Source of the DNA: [Clostridium] asparagiforme DSM 15981
GTDB taxonomy: Bacteria; Bacillota; Clostridia; Lachnospirales; Lachnospiraceae
DNA: 64,000 nucleotides
Assembly: GCA_025149125.1 (NCBI GenBank)
Contig: CP102272.1
Coordinates: forward strand, 992,001-1,056,000
Reading direction: 5' to 3'
The notes beneath the pieces were generated by a model. The model had not been told where the DNA came from. It worked only from the letters and a program-made list of their open reading frames with translations, and did not search any database. Position 1 is the stretch's first letter. Every line of letters starts with the position of its first letter. The position numbers and the translations under genes are program-made. This document shows, one piece after another, positions 41,568 to 49,342 of the stretch.

Positions 41568-42185
41568 TTACGGCCTGCTGGTGAGAAAATCCAGCAGATG
41601 GGGGTCGATGCCCATGCTCTTTTCCTGCATCGCCGCAAAGGCCTCCAGCAGCCGGCGGATCTCCGCCTCCGAGGATGGGGCCAGATGGTTGTCCAGGGTG
41701 ACGGTAAGCACGATGAGCACGATCTGGGCGGTTTCCTCCGGGTAATCGCAGCAGATGGAACCCTCTCCGATGCCCTGGCGGATGATATCGGCCAGGATGG
41801 GTTTCAGCCGGGAGATCAGGATGCGGATAAATCGCTGGTGAATCAGCGCGCTCTGCTGCATCTCGTTGAAGGTGGCGCTCTGCTCCTGGCGTTTCAACTC
41901 CGAGGAGGACTCCAGGCAGGCGTGGAAAATAATCTCCAGTTTCTGGAATGCATTCATGCCCCCGGAGGCTGCCAGAGCGCGGGCCTCCTCGATGGCTCTG
42001 GAGTAGGAACGCTCAATTACAGCCTCGATGATATCATTTTTTGAAGAAAAATAGTAGTAAATACTTCCTTTTCCGATGCCCGCCTTTTGGGCAATATCAC
42101 TGACTGAGATGGCCTGGGCTGAGGAACCGTTCATCAGCTCCTGCATGGCATCCAGGATGATCTCGCGTTTGGTATGATTTTGCAT
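41568..42185 (-). CDS. TetR/AcrR-family regulator
   Basis: Repressor-type regulator of 205 residues. The N-terminal helix-turn-helix (ILDAMQELMNGSSAQAISVS; KAGIGKGSIYYYFSSKNDII, about 8-52) is typical; the C-terminal part is a variable ligand domain. It is divergent from an SCP2-domain gene, and a perfect palindrome (42295-42311) lies between them, presumably its operator. The target genes are then the SCP2 protein and perhaps the alpha/beta hydrolase that follows. The ligand could be a hydrophobic compound; this is inference from the SCP2 neighbour. Confidence 0.91.
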   Translation of the reverse strand: MQNHTKREIILDAMQELMNGSSAQAISVSDIAQKAGIGKGSIYYYFSSKNDIIEAVIERSYSRAIEEARALAASGGMNAFQKLEIIFHACLESSSELKRQEQSATFNEMQQSALIHQRFIRILISRLKPILADIIRQGIGEGSICCDYPEETAQIVLIVLTVTLDNHLAPSSEAEIRRLLEAFAAMQEKSMGIDPHLLDFLTSRP

Positions 42186-42252
42186 AAAAAATGCTCCCTT
42201 TTGTATTCAAAACTAGCCCCAGTATAACAGATATTGCGGGAAAAGACCACAC

Positions 42253-42311
42253 TTGACTGGCGGTCGAAAACGTGATAATGTGATTTGGTACCTATTCGAC
42301 CAATGGTCGAA
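42253..42311 (+). promoter_or_regulatory. SCP2-gene promoter and TetR operator
   Basis: TTGACT (42253-42258), a 17-base spacer and TAATGT (42276-42281) form a promoter. The palindrome TTCGACCaatGGTCGAA (42295-42311) lies just after it, and a single half site GGTCGAA (42262-42268) lies in the spacer. This fits repression by the divergent TetR protein. Confidence 0.65.
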
Positions 42312-42369
42312 AAACGCGGTCGGGGCAGCGGGCGCACCGTTGCGGTGGTAAACAGGGAGGAATTGGATC

Positions 42370-42687
42370 ATGACATATCAGGAATTATTCGAGCAGGTGA
42401 AGATGAAATTTAGGAAGGCGGATGTCAGCGGTGTGAAGGAGCATCTGGCGTTCCAGTTCAACATTACCGGCGAGGCCGCCGGTTCATTTTACGCGGAGGT
42501 GAGGGACGGGGAGCTCTATGTGGAGCCCTATGAGTATCACGATCGGGATGCCGCGTTTACCTGTTCGGCGGACACGCTTCTCAAACTGGCGGACCGGAAA
42601 ATGGATCCGGTGGCCGCATTTACCCTGGGCAGGCTTAAGGTGGACGGAGATATCGGAAAAGCGCTGATGTTGCAGAAGTTCCTGTAG
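42370..42687 (+). CDS. SCP2 sterol-binding-type domain protein
   Basis: A 105-residue protein made of one SCP2-like domain (FQFNITGEAAGSFYAEVRDG; YHDRDAAFTCSADTLLKLAD; AFTLGRLKVDGDIGKALML). The domain forms a hydrophobic tunnel that binds lipids or other apolar molecules. The G-R-L-K-V-D-G-D pattern at about 86-95 is characteristic. GGGAGGA precedes the ATG. It is divergent from a TetR regulator and followed after 31 bases by an alpha/beta hydrolase. It may bind a lipid substrate or effector for these genes. Confidence 0.88.
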   Translation: MTYQELFEQVKMKFRKADVSGVKEHLAFQFNITGEAAGSFYAEVRDGELYVEPYEYHDRDAAFTCSADTLLKLADRKMDPVAAFTLGRLKVDGDIGKALMLQKFL

Positions 42688-42718
42688 GGCGGAGCACAGG
42701 CGGGAGAGGAGAATGACC

Positions 42719-43663
42719 ATGGGAATTGGAAGATGGATCGCAGGAGCAGCCGCGGCGGGTACGGCGGCGGAATACGGTATTGCCGGATGTTTTTTCCACC
42801 GGACGATGGTGCGGACCAACGCTGTCCGCCAGCGGACCAGGGACGTGTCGGGAACCGACTGGGGCCGGTACATATCTGAAATTCAGGAGCGTAAGGAGTG
42901 GGTGAAGCGGCAGCCCCACAAGGATGTGTTCATTGAATCGGAGGATCATCTGTTGCTCCACGCCACTTATTTCCCGGGCAGCTGCTCGGACCGGGCTGTG
43001 ATCTGTTTTCACAGCTATGCCAGCGAGGGACTTACCGATTTCTCTTCCTTAGCCCGGTTTTATCTGGAAATGGGGTATCGCCTGTTGGTGGTGGACGAGC
43101 GGGCTCACGGGCGGAGCGAGGGCATCTACTTCGGGTTCGGCTGCCTGGACCGCCGGGACGCAATGCTCTGGATCCGGGAAATGATCCGGCGTATGGGCCG
43201 GGACTGCCGTATGCTGCTCCACGGCATTTCCATGGGCGGGTCCACGGCGCTGATGACCGCCGGCCTGGATTTGCCGCCCCAGGTAAAGGCCGTGATTTCG
43301 GACTGTGCATTCACCTCAGCCTGGGAGGTATTTTCTTCCGTGCTGCACAAGCAGTACCACATGCCGGCGTTTCCGGTGATACAGATAACGGACCGGATGA
43401 CCCGCAAGAGCGCGGGTTATGGTCTGGACGAGTGCAACGCCAGGGAGGAAGTGAAAAAGGCCGGGGTGCCGGTGTTATTCATCCACGGGGAGGCGGACGC
43501 CTTTGCGCCCTGTTCCATGGCTTATGAACTGTACGCTGCCTGCCGGTCGCCCAAGGAACTGCTGGTGATCCCGGGAGCCGGGCACGCGGAAGCCTATTAC
43601 AAGGATACAGAGCGGTATGAGAGCGCGGTGAAGGCGTTTTTACGCCGGGCAAAATTAGGGTGA
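42719..43663 (+). CDS. Alpha/beta hydrolase, membrane-anchored
   Basis: Serine hydrolase of 314 residues with an N-terminal hydrophobic segment (WIAGAAAAGTAAEYGIAGCFF) that may anchor it outside. The catalytic elbow is LLHGISMGGSTAL (Ser near 170). An Asp lies in the FIHGEADAFAP loop and the His in VIPGAGHAEAYY. The oxyanion region ICFHSYASEG and a DERAHGRSEG loop also fit. It resembles the YqkD/BAAT-like esterase group. Two ATGs are in frame; GGAGAGGAG is seven bases from 42719. It is the second gene of the TetR-controlled unit. The substrate may be an ester or acyl compound. Confidence 0.9.
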   Translation: MGIGRWIAGAAAAGTAAEYGIAGCFFHRTMVRTNAVRQRTRDVSGTDWGRYISEIQERKEWVKRQPHKDVFIESEDHLLLHATYFPGSCSDRAVICFHSYASEGLTDFSSLARFYLEMGYRLLVVDERAHGRSEGIYFGFGCLDRRDAMLWIREMIRRMGRDCRMLLHGISMGGSTALMTAGLDLPPQVKAVISDCAFTSAWEVFSSVLHKQYHMPAFPVIQITDRMTRKSAGYGLDECNAREEVKKAGVPVLFIHGEADAFAPCSMAYELYAACRSPKELLVIPGAGHAEAYYKDTERYESAVKAFLRRAKLG

Positions 43664-43673
43664 TGAGGATCAG

Positions 43674-43719
43674 AGCGGCTGGAATAACTCTTTTGCAGGG
43701 GGGATTCCGGCCGCTTTTT
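43674..43719 (+). terminator. Terminator after the hydrolase gene
   Basis: AGCGGCtGGAAT / ATTCCgGCCGCT with TTTT. Confidence 0.8.
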
Positions 43720-43731
43720 AAATGGGGGCGC

Positions 43732-43799
43732 GAATGCATGCCGAAACACTTGGCGAGGTCTTCCACGAGCTTAGGGTTTATGGTATAATGAGGAAACGG
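43732..43799 (+). repeat. Dispersed repeat B, copy 1
   Basis: About 68 bases from GAATGCATGCCGAAACACT to GAGGAAACGG. It matches copy 2 (53975-54043) with about a dozen differences and one gap. It includes a TATAAT box near its right end (43784-43789), and both copies stand directly upstream of a plus-strand gene region. Its right end merges with the tandem repeat below. Confidence 0.75.
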
Positions 43800-43899
43800 T
43801 ATCCCTTATCGCCAACCTGCGGTTGACGACAAAGTATAATAAGGAAACGGTATCCTTATCGTCAACCTGCGGTTGGCGACAAAGTATAATTATGAAACG
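43784..43899 (+). repeat. 50/51-base tandem repeat with hairpin and TATAAT in each unit
   Basis: Unit 1 (43784-43834, 51 bases), unit 2 (43835-43884, 50 bases) and a partial unit 3 (43885-43899). Each starts TATAAT, goes through GGAAACGGTATCC and contains an inverted repeat of the type CGTCAACCtgcGGTTGGCG. Each unit thus brings its own -10-like box and small stem-loop. The array ends about 120 bases before endonuclease III and could multiply promoters or protein sites. The reading frame stays open through it, but the repeat is not typical of protein. Confidence 0.8.
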
Positions 43900-44020
43900 A
43901 CACGTCCTGCTGCCGGGCTGCAACCGGCGGCTGGAGAAAATGGAATGGGCCTGGCGGGCGGCCCGGGCGCAGATTGGCGCCAAACGCCGCAAAACGAAAG
44001 AGATAAGGCGGGAGACGGCG

Positions 44021-44677
44021 ATGACAAAAGAAGAACTTGCGAAGGAGATTGTAAACCGGTTGAAAAAGGAGTATCCGGACGTGGGGTGCACTCTGGATTA
44101 CGACCAGGCCTGGAAGCTGCTTGTCAGCGTGCGCCTGGCGGCCCAGTGCACGGACGCCCGGGTGAATGTGGTGGTCCAGGACCTGTATGCAAAGTACCCG
44201 GACGTTAATGCGCTGGCGGACGCGCCGGTGGAGGAGATTGAGCGGATCGTGAAGCCCTGCGGTCTGGGACACAGCAAGGCTAAGGATATAAGCGGCTGCA
44301 TGAAGATTCTGCGGGACCAGTACGGCGGCAAGGTGCCGGACGATTTTGACGCCCTGTTGAAGCTTCCGGGGGTGGGGCGTAAGAGCGCCAATCTGATCAT
44401 TGGGGACGTGTTCGGCAAGCCCGCCATTGTGACGGACACCCACTGCATCCGCCTGGTGAACCGCATGGGTCTGGTGGACGGAATCAAGGAGCCCAAGAAG
44501 GTGGAGATGGCTCTGTGGAAGCTGATTCCCGGGGAGGAGAGCAATGACTTTTGCCACCGCCTGGTGTTCCATGGCCGGGATGTGTGCACGGCGCGGACAA
44601 AACCCCATTGTGAGCGGTGCTGTCTGAAGGATGTATGCGCGAAGGTTGGGGTGGAGCAGGAACTATCAGAAAATTAA
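44021..44677 (+). CDS. nth: Endonuclease III
   Basis: DNA glycosylase/AP lyase of 218 residues for oxidised pyrimidines. The helix-hairpin-helix is LLKLPGVGRKSANLIIGDVF (about 108-127) with the catalytic Lys in the hairpin, and the catalytic Asp follows in VTDTHCIRLVNRMGL. The C-terminal iron-sulfur loop CTARTKPHCERCCLKDVC has seven residues between the first two cysteines instead of the six of E. coli Nth. It remains open whether this is a lineage habit. The frame runs on upstream through the tandem repeat, but GGGAG before the ATG at 44021 and the family start (MTKEELAKEIVNRLKK) decide the start. Confidence 0.94.
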   Translation: MTKEELAKEIVNRLKKEYPDVGCTLDYDQAWKLLVSVRLAAQCTDARVNVVVQDLYAKYPDVNALADAPVEEIERIVKPCGLGHSKAKDISGCMKILRDQYGGKVPDDFDALLKLPGVGRKSANLIIGDVFGKPAIVTDTHCIRLVNRMGLVDGIKEPKKVEMALWKLIPGEESNDFCHRLVFHGRDVCTARTKPHCERCCLKDVCAKVGVEQELSEN

Positions 44678-44690
44678 GATGCGATCAGAG

Positions 44691-44731
44691 GTGCTGCCAC
44701 AGCTCATATCGATGAGTGCGGCAGCATTTTT
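44691..44731 (+). terminator. Terminator of nth
   Basis: GTGCTGCC...CTCAT/ATGAG...GGCAGCA forms an interrupted stem followed by TTTTT. Confidence 0.8.
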
Positions 44732-44832
44732 AATTAATTAAATGCGGTAAACCGAAGAGACGGCCGACGGGGAAGTGCTGGCGGCAAGGGGCCGTTGGCA
44801 CAGAGGCCGTTGACACCGCCCGCGGGCGTTTA

Positions 44833-45714
44833 TCAGTCACAATGGGGGAAGAGCCCAAATTCCCGGAACAGCTGCTCCTGATATTCCGGGTCGGTGGCGG
44901 ACCGGATGAGGTCCTCGGTTCTGCCGGCTTCTGCCAGCCGGGCGATCAGGAGATTGACCCGCTCCTGGCCCTGGGCAGAGCCCTCTTCAAAGCTGATCTT
45001 TTTCTCGCTTCTGATGTGAAGCTCTTCATTGTATTCGGACAAGATCATTTCCCTCACCTCCTCGCGATGTTTTAACAAAAACCCTTTTAATATATTGTTC
45101 CCAATGCATTCTTTTACCGCTTGATCCACCGCATTTCCCAGGGAAAGATTCTGCCGCAGATAGCTGCGGATGGCGTTTATCAGGTAGGCGTACTCGTACA
45201 GCTTGTGACATTTCTCCATCAGATCCGAATTGTGGCCGTAATTGATATTGTATACCGTGGCGACGCACTCCAGGCAGGGCGTCCTTTCGGAGGGAAGAAA
45301 CGCGTCGGAAAGACGCAGCTCCATCTGATCCGGCTGCTTTTTCGTTCCGTTGTAGAATACGATGAACTGCGGCGCAGGGAGCTTTAAGAGCTGCTCAGAG
45401 AAAAGATCCATCTCATGTTCCGCCACAAAAGCCTGATAGAGACGGCTTAGGTAGAAGAAACCGCGCAGCGGCATGTTCGGGTTCCAGGAACTCTGGGCCT
45501 CATAGAGGTTGAGATACTGGCTAATGAGAAACGAAATGTCGTTTTTCATCCCCATATACAGGACATCGCCGATGGTTGTAACGATCAGGTCGTCCGGATT
45601 CCGGTAGTCGGAATGATTGATGGCATTGTAGAGGTCCAATAATTCCTTCTTCCCGCCGAAAATCATCCGAAATAAAGTGTCTTTGAATTTTGCATTGATG
45701 CGCACGGACACCAT
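44833..45714 (-). CDS. Rpn-family nuclease (PD-(D/E)XK, RpnC/transposase_31-like)
   Basis: A 293-residue protein of the Rpn family (recombination-promoting nuclease, formerly putative transposase YhgA-like). The core is KFKDTLFRMIFGGKKELLDL (about 8-27), GMKNDISFLISQYLNLYEAQ with the acidic and Gln nuclease positions, and FIVFYNGTKKQPDQMELRLS. The C-terminal helices EYNEELHIRSEKKISFEEGS and AEAGRTEDLIRSATDPEYQE are typical. AAGGAG eight bases before ATG 45714 fixes the start; earlier in-frame residues look non-coding. Rpn proteins cut DNA and may spread in families or act in defence. No inverted repeats or second mobile gene were seen beside it. Confidence 0.88.
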   Translation of the reverse strand: MVSVRINAKFKDTLFRMIFGGKKELLDLYNAINHSDYRNPDDLIVTTIGDVLYMGMKNDISFLISQYLNLYEAQSSWNPNMPLRGFFYLSRLYQAFVAEHEMDLFSEQLLKLPAPQFIVFYNGTKKQPDQMELRLSDAFLPSERTPCLECVATVYNINYGHNSDLMEKCHKLYEYAYLINAIRSYLRQNLSLGNAVDQAVKECIGNNILKGFLLKHREEVREMILSEYNEELHIRSEKKISFEEGSAQGQERVNLLIARLAEAGRTEDLIRSATDPEYQEQLFREFGLFPHCD

Positions 45715-45962
45715 GTGCATTTCTCCTTTCATTGTACTATAAACGTTATGGGGTTGTAAATGATTGTGGAATGGTGATTTCGAAAAAAGAATCAAGAACC
45801 ACAGGTTCCCGTAATGGGATAAAGATACGGCTGGCCGCGGGCGAACGCCCGGCGGAACCGGTAAAGATAAAGACAGAATAACACATGGGAGGGAAGTTGG
45901 CAACCTGAAAAATAAATGGGGGTCCAATGATATAAATATTTTTTGACAAGTGCAAAAACCTC

Positions 45963-45991
45963 TTGACAAATATAATAATAGTAATTATTAT
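45963..45991 (+). promoter_or_regulatory. Promoter with internal palindrome before the hydrogenase fusion
   Basis: TTGACA (45963-45968), a 17-base spacer and TATTAT (45986-45991). The inverted repeat TAATAATagtaATTATTA (45973-45990) fills the spacer and touches the -10 box. Such a site would block polymerase when bound. Its AT-rich form recalls Fur/PerR-type boxes, which would suit a gene for oxygen or peroxide defence. A second TTGACA lies just upstream. The rest of the gap (45715-45962 and 45992-46047) has no gene. Confidence 0.6.
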
Positions 45992-46047
45992 TAATATTAA
46001 GAAAGCATGAACGAACCATATCAATGATAAAAGGAGAAGAGAAACGT

Positions 46048-48075
46048 ATGAGCAAACACCTATCACCCGAGGTACGGGTACCCATCGAGAGAGACAATGT
46101 ATCGATTTTCCGCGACGAGGACAAGTGCATCAAATGCGGTCAGTGCCGCGACATGTGCCGGGATTACATCGGAGTTCTGGGCCATTACAGCTTAGAGGCC
46201 ACCGGAGACCGGGCGGTCTGTATCAACTGCGGCCAGTGCGCCAATGTCTGTCCGGTGGGCAGCATATCCGAGGTGAAGGAGTACCGCCAGGTAGCGGAGG
46301 CGATCTCGGACCCAGACAAGATTGTGATTATGTCAACCTCTCCTTCGGTCCGCGCGGCTCTGGGTGAGGAGTTCGGCATGGGCAGCGCCTTTGTACAGGG
46401 GAAAATGGTATCCCTGCTGCGCGCTCTGGGAGCGGATTACGTGCTGGACACCAACTTTGCGGCGGACTTAACGATCCTGGAGGAGGCCAGCGAGCTGATC
46501 GAGCGGGTCACCAAGGGGAACAAGCCCCTGCCCCAGTTCACCAGCTGCTGCCCGGCCTGGGTGAAATTTGCGGAAATTTATTATCCGGACATGCTGGACC
46601 ACATCTCCAGCGCAAAGAGCCCCATCGGCATGCAGGGCCCCACCATCAAGACTTATTTTGCGAAGAAAATGGGCATCGATCCCCGAACGATCGTAAACGT
46701 GGCCGTGACGCCCTGTACGGCCAAGAAGTATGAGATTCGCCGCGAGGAGATGAGCGCCGCGGGCAAATATCTGGGCATCGAGGACATGCGTGACATGGAC
46801 TACGTGATCACAACCAGAGAGCTGGCCCAGTGGGCCCGGGAAGCGGAAGTGGACTTTGAGGCTCTGGAGGATGGGACCTACGACCGACTCATGGGCGAAG
46901 GTTCCGGCGCGGGCGTGATTTTCGGCAATACCGGAGGCGTGATGGAGGCCGCGCTGCGCACTGCCTACGAGTATATTACCGGGGAGAAAGCACCCCAGGT
47001 GCTCTACCAGCTGGAGCCGGTCCGCGGCCTGGAAGCGGTCAAGGAAGCCAGCCTTCAGGTCGGCGGTCTCACCGTCAACGTGGCGGTCATCTTCGGAACC
47101 GCCAATGTTCGTAGCTTCATCCGGCGCATGAAGGAAGGCGGGAAGCAGTACCATTTCGTGGAGGTGATGACCTGTCCCGGCGGCTGCATCGGCGGAGGCG
47201 GTCAGCCCAAGGATAAAGAATTTGAGGGCGACGCTCTGCGCGCAAGGCGGATTGAAAGCCTGTACGGCCGCGACCGCTCCATGACAGTCCGCGCCAGCCA
47301 CGAGAACGAAGAAATCAAAGAACTCTACCACGAGTTTTACGGCCAGCCCCTCAGCGAACTGGCGGAGCAGATGCTCCACACCGGCTACGAGGACAAGAGC
47401 CGCGAACTGGGCGACCCGTCCCCGGCCGCTGCAGGGGAAGAGAAGGCCGCTTCCTCCGACCAGGCCGGAAATCAGTCCGGAAATGCGGAGAACGCGGATG
47501 AGTCGAACGGTTCTACCGCGATCCCTGCCGCCCGCCGTTTTGTCTGCCAAATCTGCGGATACGTGCACGAGGGTGAAAGCGCCCCGGACCAGTGCCCGGT
47601 GTGCAAAGCGGGGCCGGACAAATTCACCGAGCAGAAGGCATCCATGAGCTGGGCCGCCGAGCACATAGTGGGGGCAGCGTCCGGAGCGCCCGAGGACATA
47701 TTGGCCGACCTGCGCGCCAACTTCTCCGGCGAGTGCTCCGAGGCCGGCATGTACCTGGCTATGAGCCGCGTTGCCTTCCGGGAGGGTTACCCTGAGATCG
47801 GCCTTTACTGGGAGCAGGCCGCCTTCGAAGAAGCAGAGCACGCCGCCAAATTCGCGGAGCTTCTGGGCGAGGTCGTCACAGCTTCCACCAAGGAAAATCT
47901 GACCCTTCGCGTAGCCGCCGAGAACGGAGCCACCGCCGGAAAGGCCGATCTGGCCGCACGGGCAAAAAAGCTGGGATTAGATGCAATCCACGACACCGTA
48001 CACGAGATGGCCAAGGATGAAGCGCGGCATGGTAAGGCATTTGAAGGGCTGTTGCAGAGATATTTTGGCAACTAA
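46048..48075 (+). CDS. [FeFe] hydrogenase fused to rubredoxin and rubrerythrin domains
   Basis: Fusion of 675 residues. Two [4Fe-4S] ferredoxin motifs ([13 protein letters not shown] and [14 protein letters not shown], about 30-75) lead into a hydrogenase catalytic domain with its H-cluster cysteines in [23 protein letters not shown] and [17 protein letters not shown] low-complexity linker (about 450-500) is followed by a rubredoxin-like site CQICGY...CPVCKAG (about 510-530). The final rubrerythrin four-helix domain has iron ligands in [21 protein letters not shown] and [12 protein letters not shown]. One chain could thus oxidise H2 (or take electrons from ferredoxin) and reduce peroxide or oxygen at the diiron site. 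The expected Met before PCTAKK is Thr. The start is set at ATG 46048 after AAGGAG. Confidence 0.93.
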   Translation: MSKHLSPEVRVPIERDNVSIFRDEDKCIKCGQCRDMCRDYIGVLGHYSLEATGDRAVCINCGQCANVCPVGSISEVKEYRQVAEAISDPDKIVIMSTSPSVRAALGEEFGMGSAFVQGKMVSLLRALGADYVLDTNFAADLTILEEASELIERVTKGNKPLPQFTSCCPAWVKFAEIYYPDMLDHISSAKSPIGMQGPTIKTYFAKKMGIDPRTIVNVAVTPCTAKKYEIRREEMSAAGKYLGIEDMRDMDYVITTRELAQWAREAEVDFEALEDGTYDRLMGEGSGAGVIFGNTGGVMEAALRTAYEYITGEKAPQVLYQLEPVRGLEAVKEASLQVGGLTVNVAVIFGTANVRSFIRRMKEGGKQYHFVEVMTCPGGCIGGGGQPKDKEFEGDALRARRIESLYGRDRSMTVRASHENEEIKELYHEFYGQPLSELAEQMLHTGYEDKSRELGDPSPAAAGEEKAASSDQAGNQSGNAENADESNGSTAIPAARRFVCQICGYVHEGESAPDQCPVCKAGPDKFTEQKASMSWAAEHIVGAASGAPEDILADLRANFSGECSEAGMYLAMSRVAFREGYPEIGLYWEQAAFEEAEHAAKFAELLGEVVTASTKENLTLRVAAENGATAGKADLAARAKKLGLDAIHDTVHEMAKDEARHGKAFEGLLQRYFGN

Positions 48076-48192
48076 ACGCTCCTACCCATAAACGGTAAAT
48101 AATATTAATTATTTAACGGTGTCAAAATCCTTTTTTAACTGGAAAAGTCAACGAAATCAGTATTTTTGCTGTGTGAAATACAAATGAGTTGT

Positions 48193-48221
48193 TTGACATT
48201 TTCATACGCAAATATTAGAAT
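48193..48221 (+). promoter_or_regulatory. Promoter of the deoxyribosyltransferase-like gene
   Basis: TTGACA (48193-48198), a 17-base spacer and TAGAAT (48216-48221). Confidence 0.65.
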
Positions 48222-48301
48222 GAAAAAAGTGAGTTATGGGTTGTACGCCTTAGGCGGATAAGGTGTATAGGCGATTATCTATATTTTACGAGGTGGAAAA
48301 A

Positions 48302-48601
48302 ATTAAAACGATAACAATTTGTGGCAGCATGAAGTTTGCGGAAAATATGAAGCAGATTGCTTGGAAGTTGGAAGTTGAAGAAGGTTTTAGTGTAATTCAA
48401 TGCGTCTATAATGAGCAGAAGGAGCCTATAACTGACGAGGCGCAAAAGCGTCTTGCCGCAGCCCATTATAGAAAAATTGATATGTGTGACGCTGTTTATA
48501 TCGTTGATATTGATGGTTATATTGGCAAAGCAGTTGCCAATGAGATATTATATGCAAAAGAGAAAGGTAAAGAGCTAATTTTTCACAGCAGACAGTCTTA
48601 A
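48302..48601 (+). CDS. Nucleoside 2-deoxyribosyltransferase-like small protein, probable ATT start
   Basis: About 99 residues if translation starts at the ATT of 48302, which gives a start (M)KTITICGSMKFAENM that resembles the family. The fold pattern is ICGSMKF, then RKIDMCDAVYIVDIDGYIGK and ANEILYAKEKGKELIF, as in the nucleoside deoxyribosyltransferase/MazG-like Rossmann group. GAGGTGG lies five bases before the ATT. A GTG at 48263 is in frame but has a poor site. Compared with true transferases it is short, so the substrate is uncertain; it may be a nucleotide-binding protein only. The gene has its own promoter and stands alone. Confidence 0.6.
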   Translation: MKTITICGSMKFAENMKQIAWKLEVEEGFSVIQCVYNEQKEPITDEAQKRLAAAHYRKIDMCDAVYIVDIDGYIGKAVANEILYAKEKGKELIFHSRQS

Positions 48602-48713
48602 GTAACGCTGAGAAATACGTGTTTTGTAGAGTGCATCTCATTGGTATAATACGTACTTCCCTTTTAGCTGTTCTTAATAGCGGCCAACAGTGTTTCGTGG
48701 TACATACAAAAGC

Positions 48714-48749
48714 TTTACCAGGTTTTCGCTCCAGCGAAAGCCTGGTAAA
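48714..48749. terminator. Strong hairpin, probable terminator
   Basis: TTTACCAGGttTTCGCT / AGCGAAagCCTGGTAAA with a two-base loop. The T tails on both sides are short, so efficiency is unclear. Confidence 0.55.
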
Positions 48750-48961
48750 TTTGCTTGTTGGGGCCGTCTACAATCCCCGGCAAGAACCGTTCCGTTGCCT
48801 TACTGAGCGCTCTACAAGTGGAGCAACTATGCGCCTTTGCGGGCGCTGCCATGTGGAACAATGGAAAGTCCATAGCTGGGAATCTTCTATCATTTAGCCA
48901 GGAAAACTGAAGGGAAGTACAGCCCCCCCCCAGCGGGAGCGGGCCAGGAAGCGCGTAGTGG
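48750..48961. other. Intergenic DNA without a gene, poly-C tract
   Basis: No convincing gene or RNA was found. A run of nine C (48923-48931) precedes the long inverted repeat and could be slippage-prone. Confidence 0.5.
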
Positions 48962-49203
48962 GTGAGAGGCAGGGAGATGGGGCGGCAGGTGACTATTGCA
49001 GCGGTTCGGAGAGTCTTAGGCGGAAGGGCGCGGAAAGGGGGGATTGTGAAGGGCGCTCCACGCCCGCAACAAAGCGTAGGCGGAGGGGCCGGCATCAGGC
49101 CGGCGCCGGAGCTCGGAGCGGTGCCCCCCTTTCCGCGCCCTTCCGTCTTAGACTCTCCCACCGCGGAAACCGGAACCTGCCGCCCCATCTCCCTGCCTCT
49201 CAC
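48962..49203. repeat. Long inverted repeat (two-block arms, 242 bases)
   Basis: The outer arms 48962-48990 and 49175-49203 are perfect complements over 29 bases (left arm begins GTGAGAGGCAGGGAGATGGG). The inner arms 49008-49042 and 49124-49158 match in 33 of 35 positions (left arm begins GGAGAGTCTTAGGCGGAAGG). Between the arm blocks are 17 and 16 poorly matching bases. The central 81 bases contain two further small stems (GGGCG/CGCCC and GCCGGC/GCCGGC). DNA of this kind can extrude as a cruciform, and its RNA would be a long double strand. It resembles a miniature inverted-repeat element but has no obvious target-site duplication. Both strands have open frames here only because of the base composition. 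Confidence 0.85.
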
Positions 49204-49257
49204 GAACGGACCCTCCTCTCCTCCTCCTCCCCCAAAAAAATTTCCCTTCCCATTTTC

Positions 49258-49286
49258 TTGCCGTCCCCATCCCCCTGTAGTATAAT
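49258..49286 (+). promoter_or_regulatory. Promoter of the MBOAT operon
   Basis: TTGCCG (49258-49263), a 17-base spacer and TATAAT (49281-49286), about 57 bases before the GTG start. Confidence 0.65.
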
Positions 49287-49342
49287 AAATCCCATACAAA
49301 CGATAACCTGCCCCCAAGGCAGAAAATCCCGGAGGCCCCACC

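Noticed and set aside
43784..43899. N-terminal extension of endonuclease III encoded by the tandem repeat
   Set aside because: The frame is open by chance; the ribosome site and family start are at 44021, and the repeat shows DNA-level structure (hairpin, TATAAT).
44833..45714. Insertion-sequence transposase
   Set aside because: The protein is of the Rpn family, once called putative transposase. It is a PD-(D/E)XK nuclease and no terminal repeats flank it.
46468..47841. Long antisense frame opposite the hydrogenase gene
   Set aside because: It is a composition effect of the GC-rich third codon positions of the real gene. The product resembles no protein.
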